A DNA stretch of 64,000 bases from Desulfobacca_B sp046538075 (GTDB taxonomy: Bacteria > Desulfobacterota > Desulfobaccia > Desulfobaccales > Desulfobaccaceae): positions 22,201 through 86,200 of the forward strand of contig JBKHJN010000008.1 in assembly GCA_046538075.1 (NCBI GenBank), in the 5' to 3' direction. Positions 1 through 8,481 of this stretch are shown here, piece by piece (within the stretch, counting starts at the first letter, position 1; every line of letters begins with the position of its first letter). The notes under the pieces are model-generated. The model was given only the letters and a program-made list of their open reading frames with translations. It had not been told where the DNA came from and did not search any database. Position numbers and translations under genes: made by a program.

Positions 1-1
1 G

Positions 2-250
2 GCTGGCTGGCAGGGGGTGGTGTCCCGAGCCACTTTCAGCCTAAGCCGGTTTTTGGCTTTGGCCGCCCCCCTGGTACAACCCGGCGGTCGGCTGATCGCC
101 ATGAAAGGCCCTCGACGGGACGAAGCCGAGCAGCAGGAGGCGAAGCGGCAGGGGGGCTCTTTGGGTCTGGGAAATCCGGAAATCCATCTTTATACCTTGC
201 CTTTGACCAGAGAGCCGCGGCAGGTTATCCTGTTTACCCGGCTCAACTGA
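2..250 (+). CDS. rsmG: 16S rRNA (guanine-N7)-methyltransferase RsmG, C-terminal fragment
   Basis: The left edge cuts this gene; 82 residues of its 3' end are visible in frame from base 2. The fragment carries VVSRAT, then a hydrophobic helix, APLVQPGGRLIAMKG, and a final beta strand (RQVILFTRLN). This is the usual C-terminal half of the RsmG/GidB Rossmann fold, which makes m7G527 in 16S rRNA from S-adenosylmethionine. The family is about 210 residues long, so roughly 60% lies outside the window. The call rests on the SRA motif and the PGGR-L-x-x-x-KG strand. The next gene starts 35 bases downstream. Confidence 0.75.
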   Translation, partial: AGWQGVVSRATFSLSRFLALAAPLVQPGGRLIAMKGPRRDEAEQQEAKRQGGSLGLGNPEIHLYTLPLTREPRQVILFTRLN

Positions 251-285
251 GGTGGTAGCATTTCTGATCTGATCGGATAATAATC

Positions 286-1260
286 ATGCTGGCTTATCTG
301 ATTAAACGCCTGCTCCTGATGATTCCCTTATTGGTGGGGATAACCCTGGTCTCCTTTGTGGTCATCCATCTGGCCCCGGGATCCCCCACCGATGTGCAGA
401 CCATGATGCAGCCCAAGGCCTCTTTGGAGGCCCAGAAACGGCTGCGGGAGATTTATGGTCTGGACCGGCCCTTGCACGTGCAATATTGGGATTGGCTGAA
501 ACGTCTGGCCCGTTTCGATCTGGGGCAGTCCTTTTCCCCCGATGCCCGGCCGGTATGGGATAAGATCAGAGAGCGGATCGGCGTCACTATCTCCATCAAC
601 CTGCTGGCCATGCTGCTCATCCTGGTGATCGCCATCCCCATCGGGGTGATTTCGGCCACTTATCCCAATTCCTGGTTCGATCAAGCCACCACCCTGTTTG
701 TTTTTCTGGGTTTTGCCATGCCGGGTTTCTGGCTGGCCCTGCTGCTGATGATGTTCTTCGGGGTTTATCTTGATTGGCTGCCGCTTTCGGGGCTGACTTC
801 GCATTTTTACGAGCAATTTACCCTGTGGGAAAAAATAAAGGATCTGGCCTACCATCTGACCCTGCCGGTGCTGGTGTCGGCCTTTGGCGGGCTGGCCGGG
901 ATGTCGCGCTATATGCGGGGCAATATGCTGGAGGTCATTCGCCAGGATTATATCACCACGGCGCGGGCCAAGGGGCTGCCGGAACGCACGGTAATCTTCA
1001 AGCATGCCATGAAGAACGCCCTGATGCCAGTGATCACTATCTTAGGGCTGTCGGTGCCCGGGTTGATCGGCGGCAGCGTCATCTTTGAGTCCATTTTTGC
1101 CATTCCGGGCATGGGACAGTTATTCTATCAGGCGGTAATGTCTCGGGATTATCCCCTGGTCATGGGGGAATTGGTCATCGGCGCCCTGCTCACCCTGATA
1201 GGAAATCTGCTGGCCGATATTTCCTATGCACTGGCCGACCCGCGTTTAAGAACGGGCTGA
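286..1260 (+). CDS. Dipeptide/oligopeptide-type ABC transporter permease (DppB family)
   Basis: A 324-residue inner-membrane permease of the peptide/nickel ABC class. It has an N-terminal membrane segment directly after the start (MLAYLIKRLLLMIPLL), five further hydrophobic segments, and the cytoplasmic EAA-type loop ARAKGLPERTVIFKHAMKNA that docks to the ATPase. Length and motif order match DppB/OppB. The ATG is preceded by only a weak GGAT-type ribosome site. The gene forms a pair with the DppC-type permease 3 bases downstream. No binding protein or ATPase genes are adjacent in the window, so the substrate cannot be told. Confidence 0.9.
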   Translation: MLAYLIKRLLLMIPLLVGITLVSFVVIHLAPGSPTDVQTMMQPKASLEAQKRLREIYGLDRPLHVQYWDWLKRLARFDLGQSFSPDARPVWDKIRERIGVTISINLLAMLLILVIAIPIGVISATYPNSWFDQATTLFVFLGFAMPGFWLALLLMMFFGVYLDWLPLSGLTSHFYEQFTLWEKIKDLAYHLTLPVLVSAFGGLAGMSRYMRGNMLEVIRQDYITTARAKGLPERTVIFKHAMKNALMPVITILGLSVPGLIGGSVIFESIFAIPGMGQLFYQAVMSRDYPLVMGELVIGALLTLIGNLLADISYALADPRLRTG

Positions 1261-1263
1261 AAC

Positions 1264-2112
1264 ATGGCCACTGGGTCTTTAAGAAGAGAATTTGGGGCCC
1301 GTTTTTGCCGCAACCGCCTGGCCTTGAGCGGTCTGATAATTGTCGTTGGATTGTTCCTGGTCTCTTTTCTGGCTCCATGGCTGGCCCCTTACGATCCCAA
1401 TTATATTGACCTGGACGCCATTCTTATGCCCCCTAGCTCCGCTCATCTGTTCGGGACCGACCCCCTGGGCCGGGATGTATTCTCCCGGGTGCTGTTCGGG
1501 GCCCAGATCTCCCTCAAAGTGGGTTTTGTCTCGGTAGGGCTGGCAACCCTGATCGGGCTTTGGATCGGTGCCCTGGCCGGATATTATGGCGGCTGGTTGG
1601 ACAATCTGCTCATGCGCTTTGTTGATCTGATGCTGTGCTTCCCCACTTTTTTCCTGATCCTGGCAGTCATCGCCATCCTCGAACCTAGTATCTGGAACAT
1701 CATGGTGATTATTGGCCTGACCAGTTGGATGGGAGTCTCGCGGCTGGTCCGGGCAGAGTTTATGTCCCTCAAAAACCGCGAGTTTGTCCAGGCGGCTCAG
1801 GCCCTGGGGGCCAAGGATGCGCGGATCATCTTTCGCCACCTGCTCCCCAATTCCCTGGCGCCGGTGATGGTCTCCGCCACGCTGGGGGTAGCTGGCGCCA
1901 TCCTGACGGAAAGCGCCCTGAGCTTTCTGGGGCTTGGAGTGCAGCCGCCAACCCCCAGTTGGGGCAATATCCTGACCGCCGGCAAGGATAATATTGAAAT
2001 TGCCTGGTGGCTGTCGGTGTTTCCCGGATTGGCCATCCTGATTACCGTAATGGGCTATAACCTCTTGGGAGAAGGTATCCGAGAAGCCATTGATCCGCGT
2101 TTAAAAGATTGA
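1264..2112 (+). CDS. Dipeptide/oligopeptide-type ABC transporter permease (DppC family)
   Basis: A 282-residue partner of the preceding permease. It begins with a short cytoplasmic N-terminus, a transmembrane helix (LIIVVGLFLVSFLAPWLAPY) and the typical DppC signature HLFGTDPLGRDVFSRVLFG. The EAA loop reads AQALGAKDARIIFRHLLPNS, and the C-terminus ends EGIREAIDPRLKD, typical of the family. The ATG starts 3 bases after the dppB-type stop, so the two are surely co-translated. The usual dppD/dppF ATPase genes do not follow; the next gene is an unrelated secreted protein with its own promoter. Confidence 0.9.
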   Translation: MATGSLRREFGARFCRNRLALSGLIIVVGLFLVSFLAPWLAPYDPNYIDLDAILMPPSSAHLFGTDPLGRDVFSRVLFGAQISLKVGFVSVGLATLIGLWIGALAGYYGGWLDNLLMRFVDLMLCFPTFFLILAVIAILEPSIWNIMVIIGLTSWMGVSRLVRAEFMSLKNREFVQAAQALGAKDARIIFRHLLPNSLAPVMVSATLGVAGAILTESALSFLGLGVQPPTPSWGNILTAGKDNIEIAWWLSVFPGLAILITVMGYNLLGEGIREAIDPRLKD

Positions 2113-2141
2113 AATTTAAGCGCTAGCATGGATTAAAATCA

Positions 2142-2170
2142 TTGACAACCAGGGTCTGCTGTCTTATTAT
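2142..2170 (+). promoter_or_regulatory. Sigma-70-type promoter for the TPR gene at 2234
   Basis: TTGACA at 2142-2147, 17-base spacer, TATTAT at 2165-2170. The -35 is consensus and the -10 differs at one position. It lies about 60 bases before the chosen start of the TPR gene and is the best match to a housekeeping promoter in this gap. Confidence 0.6.
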
Positions 2171-2233
2171 TGGGGACGAGGGCGGCGTAACCACCTAAAT
2201 TTGTCAAGATTTGTCAAGGGAAGGAGAGAGTAT

Positions 2234-2737
2234 ATGAAAAGAATGCCGATTAAAATTACTGTTTTTATGATCGCAATTGCATTCTGTACGGGGGTCGCGG
2301 TGGCCCAGTATGCGGTATGTCCACCAGCCAAGATCGGAGGACCGGTCGAGAAGTCGTTATCAGCAGCCTTCTGTAACTATCAATCTTATATGGTAGATAA
2401 AAAAGCCGAACACCTGGAAAAGGCCAAAAAGCTTTTAGAAGGGGTCTTGAAGCAGGAACCGGATAACCCCGTCGCCTTAAACAATTTGGCCGCCATTATG
2501 GTCGCTGAAGGCAAGTTGGACAAGGCCGATACTTATCTGAAAAAAGCCCATGAAAGCCTCCAGGCCAAACCCTGTCTGGTCCGCTTAAACCGGGTGTGCG
2601 CGGTCAACAATATCTGCGTTGCGGTTGAGCCGGTAGAAATTGGCGGAGGCAATCAGGATCTGGAACCCATGGTCAAGTTTAACCTTGAAATGGTCAAGGA
2701 GATGATGGCCAGCATGAAAGAACCCAAAGGTCAGTAG
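2234..2737 (+). CDS. Secreted TPR protein with C-x5-C tail (paralogue 1 of 3)
   Basis: A 167-residue protein with a signal peptide (MKRMPIKITVFMIAIAFCTGVAVAQ), so periplasmic or secreted. The start at 2234 is set by AAGGAGAGAG just upstream; a longer in-frame start at 2201 lacks one. The middle holds one clear tetratricopeptide unit (LLEGVLKQEPDNPVALNNLAAIMVAEGKLDKADTYL split over two helices). The tail has VCAVNNICVAVEP, a C-x5-C pair. Proteins at 14769 and 15794 share the same order: signal, TPR, C-x5-C, then an amphipathic end. Function unknown. A strong terminator follows. Confidence 0.85.
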   Translation: MKRMPIKITVFMIAIAFCTGVAVAQYAVCPPAKIGGPVEKSLSAAFCNYQSYMVDKKAEHLEKAKKLLEGVLKQEPDNPVALNNLAAIMVAEGKLDKADTYLKKAHESLQAKPCLVRLNRVCAVNNICVAVEPVEIGGGNQDLEPMVKFNLEMVKEMMASMKEPKGQ

Positions 2738-2772
2738 CTTACCGCCGCCGCCCTGGCAGGCAACAAGCGAAT

Positions 2773-2801
2773 AGGCCCCTTTTTGAGGGGCCTTTTTTTT
2801 T
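2773..2801 (+). terminator. Rho-independent terminator after the TPR gene
   Basis: Inverted repeat AGGCCCC (2773-2779) and GGGGCCT (2787-2793) with a 7-base loop, followed by a run of eight T. It sits 36 bases after the stop codon of the secreted TPR gene. Confidence 0.85.
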
Positions 2802-2998
2802 CGGGTTTTTCCCCGACACTAAATAATCAAACTTTACCCCACATAATCATGTAAAAGTGACTAAAAACAGGTGACTATTTGACTTTACGACCGATAAGCT
2901 GCAGATGCGCTGATATGGATTAGGTGGCTGCATATCCTTGACTAAGCCTTTTATGAGCATTAGTTTTTAAATAGATTTTAAACCAAAGGAGGAAGATC

Positions 2999-3394
2999 AT
3001 GAAGCCAGTAGTCAGTAAGAAAATGAGGATCATGGTGCCGATGATGGTAATTTTGTTTGCTTTTACCTGCTTCGGGACCAGTGCGTTGGTGTATGGCCAG
3101 CAGTCGGTAGGCGAAACCGCCACCAAGGCCATGAAAGGTGCAGCCAAAGAACTTTTAGGTACTGAAGCTGAGGCTGAAAAAAAAGCAGCTGAACCTTCTG
3201 AAGAAAAAGCAACAGATATGAAACAACCGCAAATGGAAAAAACCTTGAAAGCCTTGGAGACAGCCAAAACTGAACTAAATAAGGCATCTGCGGATAAAGG
3301 TGGCCATCGTGCTAAGGCCCTGAATTTGATTGATCAGGCAATCAACGAGGTTAATCTAGGAATCGAATACGCCAAAACTAAAAATAAAAAATAA
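2999..3394 (+). CDS. Small secreted helical protein with DKGGHR motif
   Basis: A 131-residue protein with a basic N-terminus and hydrophobic stretch (IMVPMMVILFAFTCFGTSALVYG), read as a signal peptide. A low-complexity Glu/Lys/Ala linker follows (about 50-80), then a helical C-terminal domain with ADKGGHRAKALNLIDQAINEV. The pattern of A-x2-x-L ... DKGGHR-x-x-A-L-x-L-I-x-x-A-I is recalled from small periplasmic proteins in many proteobacteria; no function is known to me. AAAGGAGGAAGATC precedes the ATG, an excellent ribosome site. It appears monocistronic, with a terminator right after it. Confidence 0.8.
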   Translation: MKPVVSKKMRIMVPMMVILFAFTCFGTSALVYGQQSVGETATKAMKGAAKELLGTEAEAEKKAAEPSEEKATDMKQPQMEKTLKALETAKTELNKASADKGGHRAKALNLIDQAINEVNLGIEYAKTKNKK

Positions 3395-3419
3395 ATTCTT
3401 TACAGATTGCCTTAAGCCC

Positions 3420-3453
3420 AGAGCCGGTCTAGGGCAGACCGGCTCTTTGTTTG
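3420..3453 (+). terminator. Rho-independent terminator
   Basis: A perfect 11-bp stem: AGAGCCGGTCT (3420-3430), loop AGGGC, AGACCGGCTCT (3436-3446), then TTGTTTG. It lies 26 bases after the stop of the small secreted protein gene. Confidence 0.85.
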
Positions 3454-3615
3454 CCATTTTTGTTGATCCCACCAAGGGTGTAGACCGACCTATACTTCCT
3501 GCAGCGTTTTGGCAGGCAGGCTGCCAGCATAATTGGCCTGGGGCTGATTATGAACGGGCGGGCTATCTCAGATTATGAGCAGATAGAACCGCTGGCGACA
3601 TCGGGCCCACTTCGG

Positions 3616-4299
3616 TTATTTTCCCTTAAGTTGTTTTTCCAAGAATTGAATTTTTTCCTTGATCAGGGGAGCGAACGTGGAATCGGGATGCTGGGCCAAT
3701 AACCGGCGATAGCAGGTGAGGGCTCGATCCCGATCCCCGGCCTGCTCGTAGAGCATAGCCTGGCGTTGCAACAGTTCCCCCCGGTATGGCAGTTGGGGGT
3801 CTTTTACCAGCGGATCGAGGATCTCGGCGGCCCGGTGAAATTGCTTCTGGCCTTCCCAACAATAACTCAGGCTTTCGGTGAGCAATACCCGCAGACCTGG
3901 ATGGCGCCCCTGTAAGGATTTATAAATTGCTGCCGCCTCCGCATATTTCTGCTGTTGGTAAAGCAGGTTAGCCTCAAACAGCCGGGCCTGGAACGCGGCC
4001 CCGCTGTCCGGATATTTGCTGATGACCTGTTGTAAGGCCGCCAGACTTTTATCTGCTTCTTGTGGTTGGGACAACTCCGGCCGCACCGTTTCCAATAACT
4101 CTGCGGCGCTGATGGCCCGCTGCTGGTAAACTCTATGGATAATCGCCCCTCCGGCTGCGGCCAGGATAACCAAGATAAGGCCTAGCAGCACAACTTTCAG
4201 GTTTCTTTTGAAAAACTCAATCAGCCGGGTGGAAAAACTAATAAATTTATCTTCCTCTTTGACGATTGTCCTGCGAGCCGGGTTAATTTTTCTGGCCAT
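3616..4299 (-). CDS. Membrane-anchored TPR protein (YfgM-like)
   Basis: A 227-residue protein. A cytoplasmic basic N-terminus of about 35 residues is followed by one membrane helix (VVLLGLILVILAAAGGAIIH) and a periplasmic TPR region from about residue 85 to the end, with repeats centred on YPDSGAAFQARLFEANLLY, FHRAAEILDPLV and DRALTCYRRLLAQHPDS. This layout matches the YfgM family, which attaches to the SecYEG translocon and periplasmic chaperones. It is the last gene of the minus operon and starts 9 bases after the dehydrogenase-like gene. Function is assigned by architecture only. Confidence 0.75.
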   Translation of the reverse strand: MARKINPARRTIVKEEDKFISFSTRLIEFFKRNLKVVLLGLILVILAAAGGAIIHRVYQQRAISAAELLETVRPELSQPQEADKSLAALQQVISKYPDSGAAFQARLFEANLLYQQQKYAEAAAIYKSLQGRHPGLRVLLTESLSYCWEGQKQFHRAAEILDPLVKDPQLPYRGELLQRQAMLYEQAGDRDRALTCYRRLLAQHPDSTFAPLIKEKIQFLEKQLKGK

Positions 4300-4308
4300 T
4301 TTTTATCC

Positions 4309-5592
4309 TCAACAATCAGGCATCAAGCGACAGCGGCAATAACGGGGGGCCTCAGGCGGCACCGGCTCCAGGGGTTCGCCGCAGATCGGGCAAATCTCCC
4401 AGTCGGGCGGGTATAAGATCTCGTTATCACCCCGCCAATGTTCCTCTTTCAGGTTGCTTTCCATCTGGTCCGGCAAGCCACCCTGCCGGAAATCCAAGAT
4501 CTTAGGGGTGGAATAATTTGGCGGCGGCAAAGCATATTCCATATGATACCTCAGGGCCAGATAGGGGTCCCACATGGCGCCGGTGCATGACAGCGCGGCG
4601 TCCGCCCCCCGGTCCAAAAAATCCTGAAAATCCTGAGGAGTAAGTATGCCCCCGACTGCCAGGATTTGGTAGTCATAGCGCTCTTTTTCTCTGAGGCTGA
4701 CCAGGCGGCGGATAAAATCCCGGGCCAGGGCTCTCAGGGCATAGCCGCTGATTCCACTTGCGGCCCGACCCGCTCCCGGCAGGGCCTGCCGTCCCTGTTG
4801 ATCGACCACCGTCAGTTTCAAGGAATTGATTCCCACTATTCCATTAATATCGCCGCGGATCGCGGCCAGAAGTCCGGCCAGGTGCGCCTTCTCGTCCAGG
4901 TAGCCGACTTTGATGAGCAGCGGCCGGTCTTTGACCTGGCGCCGCACCGCCCGGGTGATCTCCCCGGCAAACTCCGGGGCTTCATAGATATGACCTTCGG
5001 CGACCGGGGCGTTGGGGCAGGAAAAATTAAGCTCGATTACCTCAGCTCCAGCCTCGGCGGCCAATGCCGCCGCCCGGACAAAGTCTTGGATAAACCGGCC
5101 GGGATGGTTATCCTCGGCCGTCCCCACCACGCTGACGATCAGCATCTGGCCGGGCATAAGACTTTCTCTGCTCTTAGCAATATCCGGCTGCCAGACCTCC
5201 GGAGCCTGGGAGGGCATGCCCAGGGAGTTGGTCATGCTGATCTCGGTAAGCGGCTGATAGCGCTTCGTAACCTCCACAGAGTCAGGAATTGTCCGGCGCT
5301 CCCATGGTTCGGGAGCCCTGACCAACAGGCAATTGGGGTAGGCCAGGCTGGGTTGGAGACGGGTGCGGACCGTCTTGTAGGTCAGGATATCGAAGCCCAG
5401 CCGGGCATAGAGCCGGACCCAGCGGGAGTCCAGGAGCAGCCCGGCCGGAATCCCCAGCCGGGAATTGAGTTTTTTTCCTAAAAACTCATGGCGCGGCTGC
5501 CCCACTAAAGTAAACGGCAGGGATTCCAACGCCAAATTGGGTCCGTTAGCCAGATTGGCCTCATAAGTTTGGCGGATATTATAAACTGACAT
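4309..5592 (-). CDS. Dihydroorotate dehydrogenase-like flavoprotein with C-terminal zinc ribbon
   Basis: A 427-residue TIM-barrel flavoprotein of the dihydroorotate dehydrogenase family. ELNFSCPNAP at 188-196 puts a cysteine (C192) where class 1 enzymes have their catalytic base. LLIKVGY supplies the FMN-contacting lysine, and ILAVGGI at about 326 the phosphate site. It differs from PyrD in a long N-terminus and a tail with C401-x2-C404 and C419-x-C421-x5-C427, which should bind zinc. Neighbours are tsaE (14-base overlap) and a TPR protein, not pyrimidine genes. Substrate unknown; it may not act on dihydroorotate. Confidence 0.75.
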   Translation of the reverse strand: MSVYNIRQTYEANLANGPNLALESLPFTLVGQPRHEFLGKKLNSRLGIPAGLLLDSRWVRLYARLGFDILTYKTVRTRLQPSLAYPNCLLVRAPEPWERRTIPDSVEVTKRYQPLTEISMTNSLGMPSQAPEVWQPDIAKSRESLMPGQMLIVSVVGTAEDNHPGRFIQDFVRAAALAAEAGAEVIELNFSCPNAPVAEGHIYEAPEFAGEITRAVRRQVKDRPLLIKVGYLDEKAHLAGLLAAIRGDINGIVGINSLKLTVVDQQGRQALPGAGRAASGISGYALRALARDFIRRLVSLREKERYDYQILAVGGILTPQDFQDFLDRGADAALSCTGAMWDPYLALRYHMEYALPPPNYSTPKILDFRQGGLPDQMESNLKEEHWRGDNEILYPPDWEICPICGEPLEPVPPEAPRYCRCRLMPDC

Positions 5593-6091
5593 TAATCTCT
5601 AGTCCACTTGGCTGATTTTTTCTGGTGTTTTGATCATATTGAGCTAATAAAACTTCACCCCGGGGGCCCTGGGCACGAAATACCAGTTCTCGGCTCTGTT
5701 CGCCGGTCCAGACAAATGTGACCTCCAGATATTCCTCAGGCAAAGCCCCGGCCAGGCGTTCCGCCCATTCAATCACGGTGACATGGGGCCCGGACCAGTA
5801 TTCCTCCAGTTCCAGCAAAAAGTCCGGGCTGATCTGCTCCAGCCGGTAAAGATCCACGTGTATCAGGGTCAGGCGGCCGGGATATTCATGCACCAGGACA
5901 AAACTGGGGCTGGCCACCAGTCCGGGCGGCACCGCCAACCCCCGGGCCAGGCCGTGGACGAACTCGGTTTTCCCTGCCCCCAGTTCGCCCTGCAAGGCTA
6001 TCACATCGCCGGGCTTGAGGCCGGCTGCCAGCCTGGCGCCGATGGCCTGGGTATCTTCCGGGCAGTGGCTGCATACTCGCAGTTCTTCCAT
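5579..6091 (-). CDS. tsaE: tRNA threonylcarbamoyladenosine biosynthesis ATPase TsaE
   Basis: A 170-residue P-loop protein. GELGAGKTEF (35-44) is Walker A, SPSFVLVHEY is the family switch region, IHVDLYRL follows, and VTVIEWAERL carries the acidic Walker B-like strand. TsaE works with TsaB and TsaD to make t6A37 on tRNAs that read ANN codons, in the cytoplasm. It is translationally coupled to the next gene by a 14-base overlap and lies 18 bases after the CBS gene. Length and motifs are typical. Confidence 0.93.
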   Translation of the reverse strand: MEELRVCSHCPEDTQAIGARLAAGLKPGDVIALQGELGAGKTEFVHGLARGLAVPPGLVASPSFVLVHEYPGRLTLIHVDLYRLEQISPDFLLELEEYWSGPHVTVIEWAERLAGALPEEYLEVTFVWTGEQSRELVFRAQGPRGEVLLAQYDQNTRKNQPSGLEINVSL

Positions 6092-6109
6092 CCGCTTATT
6101 GATATATTT

Positions 6110-6565
6110 TCAACTCTCCTGCGACAGGGAGCGGACAATGTCGATTTTGCCGATGATGCCGACCAGTTTGCCCTCCTCGACCACCGGCAGGGTGTGCACC
6201 TTTTTGTTGGCCATCAGGGTGGCAATTTCGTCCACGGGCATCTCTCCGGTAATGGTAATGGGGTTGGCGGTCATGACGTCGGCCACGGTGCTGCCCAACA
6301 GCTTCTCCAGCTTCCTCTTGAAGCTGCCTGGGGTTTCCAGAAAGATATGGGCGTCCAGGATGGTGATTACATGCGGCAGGTCAAACTTCTTGGCCCGATC
6401 GATCAGGTCGCTCTGGGTAGCGACCCCGATTACCCTACCCTCTTCATTGACTACCGGGAGACCGCTGACCCGGCTGTCGGCGAGCAGCCGGGCCAGTTCG
6501 AATACCGAGGCCTGGGGAGCAATGGTAATCACTTGCCGGGTCATGATATCACGCGCTTGTAACAT
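6110..6565 (-). CDS. Tandem CBS-domain protein
   Basis: A 151-residue protein made only of two CBS domains. The first is at about 1-60 (MLQARDIMTRQVITIAPQAS, then SRVSGLPVVNEEGRVIGV) and the second at about 94-150 (VADVMTANPITITGEMPVDE, then HTLPVVEEGKLVGIIGKIDI). Such pairs bind adenosine ligands (AMP, ATP, SAM) and act as sensors. The gene overlaps the end of nnr by 25 bases and precedes tsaE, a nnr-CBS-tsaE order I associate with deltaproteobacteria. The ligand is unknown. Confidence 0.9.
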   Translation of the reverse strand: MLQARDIMTRQVITIAPQASVFELARLLADSRVSGLPVVNEEGRVIGVATQSDLIDRAKKFDLPHVITILDAHIFLETPGSFKRKLEKLLGSTVADVMTANPITITGEMPVDEIATLMANKKVHTLPVVEEGKLVGIIGKIDIVRSLSQES

Positions 6566-8136
6566 ACCTCCTCCTCGACTTCGGGCAGATTGCCGCGGGC
6601 AAATTCATTGATCACCTCTGGCAAGTCTTCGATTAATTCACTGGCCAAGAGGCCGCATTCTCCCTGCCACTCAACCCATTGATCAGCCGCCAGGCCGTGG
6701 AGATAAACCCCCAGACGGGCCGCGTCAAAGGGCAACATTCTCTGGGCCAAAAATCCGCCGATCATGCCGGTCAGCACGTCGCCGGTGCCTCCGGACGCCA
6801 GGGCGGGATTGCCGGTGGGATTAATGCTGATTCGCCCGTCAGGAGCAGCCACCACACTCTGGGCTCCCTTAAGCACCACTACCACCTGATGCCGGTGGGC
6901 CAGTTCCTGGGCCTGTTCCAGACGCCGGGCCTGAATCTCCTGGGCTGATTTGCCTGCCAGCCGGGACATCTCCCCCGGATGGGGGGTGATGATAATTGGC
7001 GCCCCGGCTTGGCCCAGACAGGTTGGATCATCGGCCAGGGCATTGAGGCCATCGGCATCGATGACCAGGGGGAGGGACGATCGGCGTACCACTTCCCGTA
7101 CCAGTCGAACGGTATCAGGATGAGTACCTAATCCCGGCCCCAGGGCAAGGGCAGATTTGCCCGGCCAGAAAGCTTCTAACTGGGTCAGGGCCGCGGACCC
7201 CAGGGCCCGAGCCCCGAGAGCCTCAGGCAGGGGCAGGGTCATGGCCTCGGTTAGTTTGACTTCCAGGATATCATTGAGGCTGGCCGGGATCCCGGCTGTA
7301 ACCAGGCCAGCCCCTACCCTCAGGGCGCCCATGGCGGTCAGGGCAGCGGCCCCGGTCTTGCCTTCGGAGCCGGCTAATACCAATAAATGGCCATAAGTGC
7401 CCTTGTGACTGGCAAAAGGTCGGTCTGGCAGCAGAGTTCGCAGTTCTTCGGCTTCGGCTAATTCGAGGGGCATGGTTTGAGCCAGTTCGGGCGGGATGCT
7501 GATATCCACCTGCCAGAGGCGACCGACATAATCCCGACCGGGGGGCAGGATTTGCCCCAGCTTGGGCCAGCCATAGGTCACAGTCACCGCGGCCTCTACC
7601 GCCGCCCCCAAAGGTTGGCCGCTGTCGGCAGATAATCCGGAAGGAAAATCTACCGCCAGCACTGGCACCGGCAAATTATTGAGTATTTCGATCATCTGCC
7701 GGTAGAGGCCCCGCACCTCGGCATTGAGACCGGTGCCGAACACAGCATCGACAATCAGTTCGGCGCTAGATAATTCTCCGATCCTGGGAATCAGGGCTTC
7801 TTCGCTGGTCACCTCTGCGACAGCCACCCCGATCTGCTCCAGGATGTCTAAATTGGTGCGGGCATCGCCGCTCACCCGGGCCTTTTCGGCCAGCAACAGG
7901 ACTTCCACGGGCAGGCCCGCATGGGCCAGATAACGGGCGACCACGAAGCCGTCGCCGCCATTGTTGCCCCGGCCGGCGATAACCGCCACGGGTCCGGACA
8001 GCTCCGGAAACTCCCGGCGCAGGATTTGATAGGTGGTGCGCCCGGCGTTTTCCATTAACACTATCGATGGAATGCCAATTTCCTCGATGGCCTGTCGATC
8101 CAGTTGCCGCATCTGGTCCGCAGTAAGCAGTTTCAT
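6541..8136 (-). CDS. nnr: Bifunctional NAD(P)H-hydrate epimerase / ADP-dependent dehydratase
   Basis: A 531-residue fusion that repairs damaged NADH and NADPH hydrates. The N-terminal epimerase (YjeF_N, about 1-215) has LMENAGR and GRGNNGGDGFVVAR (55-68). The C-terminal ribokinase-like dehydratase (about 225-505) has SHKGTYGHLLVLAGS, TPHPGEMSRL and SGGTGDVLTGMIGG, the ADP and substrate sites. It is the first gene of a five-gene minus operon. The ATG follows AAGGAGGTCTTAG-like sequence on the minus strand. All key motifs look intact. Confidence 0.95.
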   Translation of the reverse strand: MKLLTADQMRQLDRQAIEEIGIPSIVLMENAGRTTYQILRREFPELSGPVAVIAGRGNNGGDGFVVARYLAHAGLPVEVLLLAEKARVSGDARTNLDILEQIGVAVAEVTSEEALIPRIGELSSAELIVDAVFGTGLNAEVRGLYRQMIEILNNLPVPVLAVDFPSGLSADSGQPLGAAVEAAVTVTYGWPKLGQILPPGRDYVGRLWQVDISIPPELAQTMPLELAEAEELRTLLPDRPFASHKGTYGHLLVLAGSEGKTGAAALTAMGALRVGAGLVTAGIPASLNDILEVKLTEAMTLPLPEALGARALGSAALTQLEAFWPGKSALALGPGLGTHPDTVRLVREVVRRSSLPLVIDADGLNALADDPTCLGQAGAPIIITPHPGEMSRLAGKSAQEIQARRLEQAQELAHRHQVVVVLKGAQSVVAAPDGRISINPTGNPALASGGTGDVLTGMIGGFLAQRMLPFDAARLGVYLHGLAADQWVEWQGECGLLASELIEDLPEVINEFARGNLPEVEEEVCYKRVIS

Positions 8137-8379
8137 GGTAGCTTGACTAAGACCTCCTTGAATTCACCGCAATCCCCGGCTTTATTTGTACTGCCGCCGG
8201 CCCGCGGGGATGACCGGAACGCCCCGCCCGGGGCAGTCTTTTTATCTGTTAAAACATAGCATAATCAAAAATCTAGGCAAGAGAATATACCTTATAGAGT
8301 TTAGTCTCCGGTTTTTCCCTTTAAATATATTTTAGCATTTGAATAAGTTATTACCCAGAGCATTTAAAGAGTAATCTGA

Positions 8380-8441
8380 GGGGAGGGTTGGGGAGTGGGT
8401 TGAGGAGAGGGGGTAGGGGTCTACAACCCCTAGCCCCCTGG
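8380..8441 (+). repeat. G-rich palindromic intergenic repeat, copy 1
   Basis: Four G-tracts of at least three with loops of 1 to 3 bases (8380-8399) are followed by a hairpin TAGGGGT-CTACA-ACCCCTA flanked by GGGG and CCCCC. Related sequences lie at 15522-15584 (opposite orientation) and 36945-36983. The hairpin is followed by a short T run (8447-8453), but the hisH promoter lies further downstream and no plus gene precedes it, so it is not an obvious terminator or attenuator. Confidence 0.55.
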
Positions 8442-8481
8442 TGTTGGTTTTTTAATCAAGTTCAAATGGAGGATAAACTTG

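Noticed and set aside
8408..8453. Hairpin plus T run upstream of hisH as an attenuator or terminator
   Set aside because: The likely hisH promoter lies downstream of it at 8482-8510 and no plus-strand gene lies upstream, so it would not be in the hisH transcript. It is better seen as a copy of a dispersed repeat.
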